A stretch of 43,452 nucleotides of DNA from NCBI GenBank assembly GCA_022772525.1, contig JALFAD010000093.1, positions 1 to 43,452 of the forward strand, read 5' to 3'. Below the pieces are notes generated by a model. It was given only the letters and a program-made list of their open reading frames with translations. It searched no databases and was not told the origin of the DNA. Of this stretch, positions 42,479 to 43,452 are shown one piece after another. The stretch is from Clostridiales bacterium. Lineage in GTDB: Bacteria > Bacillota > Clostridia > Oscillospirales > Oscillospiraceae. Positions within the stretch are counted from its first letter, which is position 1. The number at the start of each line of letters is the position of its first letter. The position numbers and the translations under genes are program-made.

Positions 42479-42549
42479 AGGGGGTCTCCTTTCTTGCCTT
42501 GCGCCGGGATATGGTATAAACCATCCATGATATTATTATAACAGACAAA

Positions 42550-42577
42550 CCGGCTGGCGGGAATACCCGCCAGCCGG
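42550..42577 (-). terminator. Terminator after the LuxR-type gene
   Basis: A 12-bp perfect stem, CCGGCTGGCGGG with CCCGCCAGCCGG, loop of four, followed on the minus strand by TTTGTCTG. A TATAAT just beyond it (minus strand, about 42535-42540) may be the -10 box of the secreted repeat protein gene. Confidence 0.75.
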
Positions 42578-42593
42578 CAAAAATGGGTATATT

Positions 42594-43451
42594 TTATCTG
42601 TTCAGGAACCGACCCAGATCCCTGCGGTTGCTGACCTCCACCTTCTGGTAGATCACCGACAGGTGGGCTTTTACGGTATTGACGGAAATGTGCAGATAAT
42701 CGGCAATCTCCTGATTGCTCTTGCCCCGGGCGGCCATCATGGCAAGGGAAAACTCGTAGGGCGACAGACGGTCGGTGACCTTGTTGACAGAATCCGGGTT
42801 GTGAATCTGCATCCAGCCCCGGGAAAAGGCCATGACCTTGTCCGCAATCCGATCATACTCCTCGGGCCGCGCGCCCCGGATGTACTTTTCAACCTGCCCC
42901 TGCAGCATTCCATGATGCTCCACAAAGGGCTGAATATAATCCTCCGGTTCCGCAAGCTGCCATGCCCGGTGGAAAAACTCCGCCGCCAAACCCGGGTCAT
43001 GCAGGTTAGCCGCCACCATGGAGCCCACCAGATTCAGATATACGCACACCGAAGGAAACCGCCCCGCCGCCATCAACAGCGCCGACTGAGCAACCCCCAA
43101 AGCCTGCTGATACCGCTTTTGCAGATACAGCGCGTGGGCTACGGCGTACAATAGATACAGCCGTGTTCCCTCGGGCAGAAGGGCGGTGTGTTCTTCCCGA
43201 ACAGGTTCAATTACCCCGTCCGTGTGAAAAAACACAGCCAGAAGATACCGCAGCGCATCAAAAATGGCAGCCATCTTCTCATCCTCGGGCTGCCGCGCCG
43301 CTTGCGTCAGAGCGGCAAAATCCGCCCGGACCAGCTTCGCGTTTCCTAAGCCCACATTGGCCATGCTGTGCAAAAGCAGCGCGGAGGCCCGAATCTCCGG
43401 GCATGGGCTATTCAGGAAGCGCTGGCTCTCCCGCGCCGCGTCCTTGTACTT
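42594..43451 (-). CDS. LuxR-type transcriptional regulator, 5' end outside window
   Basis: The frame is open to the window edge and encodes at least 285 residues. The C-terminus is a LuxR helix-turn-helix: LSPYEFSLAMMAARGKSNQE, IADYLHISVNTVKAHLSVIY, SNRRDLGRFLNR. The part before it is helical with paired-helix repeats (ALYLQKRYQQALGVAQSALL), as in the sensor region of MalT-like large ATP-binding regulators. The N-terminal ATPase, if any, lies beyond the edge. It is transcribed toward the secreted repeat protein gene, which could be a target. Confidence 0.85.
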   Translation of the reverse strand, partial: KYKDAARESQRFLNSPCPEIRASALLLHSMANVGLGNAKLVRADFAALTQAARQPEDEKMAAIFDALRYLLAVFFHTDGVIEPVREEHTALLPEGTRLYLLYAVAHALYLQKRYQQALGVAQSALLMAAGRFPSVCVYLNLVGSMVAANLHDPGLAAEFFHRAWQLAEPEDYIQPFVEHHGMLQGQVEKYIRGARPEEYDRIADKVMAFSRGWMQIHNPDSVNKVTDRLSPYEFSLAMMAARGKSNQEIADYLHISVNTVKAHLSVIYQKVEVSNRRDLGRFLNR

Positions 43452-43452
43452 C

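Noticed and set aside
1..43452. CRISPR array, prophage structural genes, replication origin
   Set aside because: No regularly spaced identical repeats, no capsid, tail or terminase genes and no DnaA box cluster were found on reading the window.

Overview
The window looks like the chromosome of a Gram-positive gut Clostridium relative, most likely Oscillospiraceae or a similar family. The clues are lipoproteins of the MKKILSLALVLVMALS type, AGGAGG ribosome binding sites, occasional TTG starts, a SpoIID homologue, a CIRCE element, ECF transport, glycine and manganese riboswitches, and decayed gut-Firmicutes mobile elements. Genus-level placement is inference only.

Layout: (1) 1-1149 holds an RluA-type pseudouridine synthase, a small Cys-rich protein and tRNA-Ser(CGA). 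(2) 1150-1980 is a graveyard holding the C-terminal parts of a tyrosine integrase, a probable serine recombinase and a peptide deformylase. (3) 2080-6868 holds a YwlG-like protein and a dipeptide unit (Sapep dipeptidase, dipeptide epimerase, DUF819 membrane protein). (4) 7037-12047 is a potassium unit: TrkH/KtrB, TrkA/KtrA, a small tethered protein, a short KdpD-like kinase and a KdpE-like regulator. (5) 12382-17393 is a BMP-type nucleoside ABC importer. (6) 17511-23382 holds an AEC carrier, CIRCE-controlled Hsp20, a ZIP metal transporter, glycogen phosphorylase and a divergent AraC regulator. (7) 23466-24486 holds IS66 and other transposase remnants around a frameshifted gene.

A 23-bp copy of the tRNA-Ser 3' end recurs at 24739-24761, followed by its own terminator. 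With the integrase remnant next to the tRNA, this brackets about 23.6 kb as a possible old integrated island or the scar of one.

Beyond it: a cation/Ca2+ antiporter behind a yybP-ykoY (manganese) riboswitch, spoIID, a TGS-type nucleoside kinase, the polyamine importer potABCD, a tandem glycine riboswitch with a sodium:alanine/glycine symporter, an ECF importer (EcfT, fused EcfA, UPF0397 S component) behind a SAM hydroxide adenosyltransferase, a flavin reductase-like protein, a large secreted repeat protein and a 5'-truncated LuxR-type regulator.

The most promising undescribed element is the roughly 440-nt leader of potABCD (minus strand, 33352 to 32912). It has a strong promoter, several nested hairpins with an 8-bp closing helix, and an intrinsic terminator just before the potA ribosome binding site. 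I do not recognise its RNA class.
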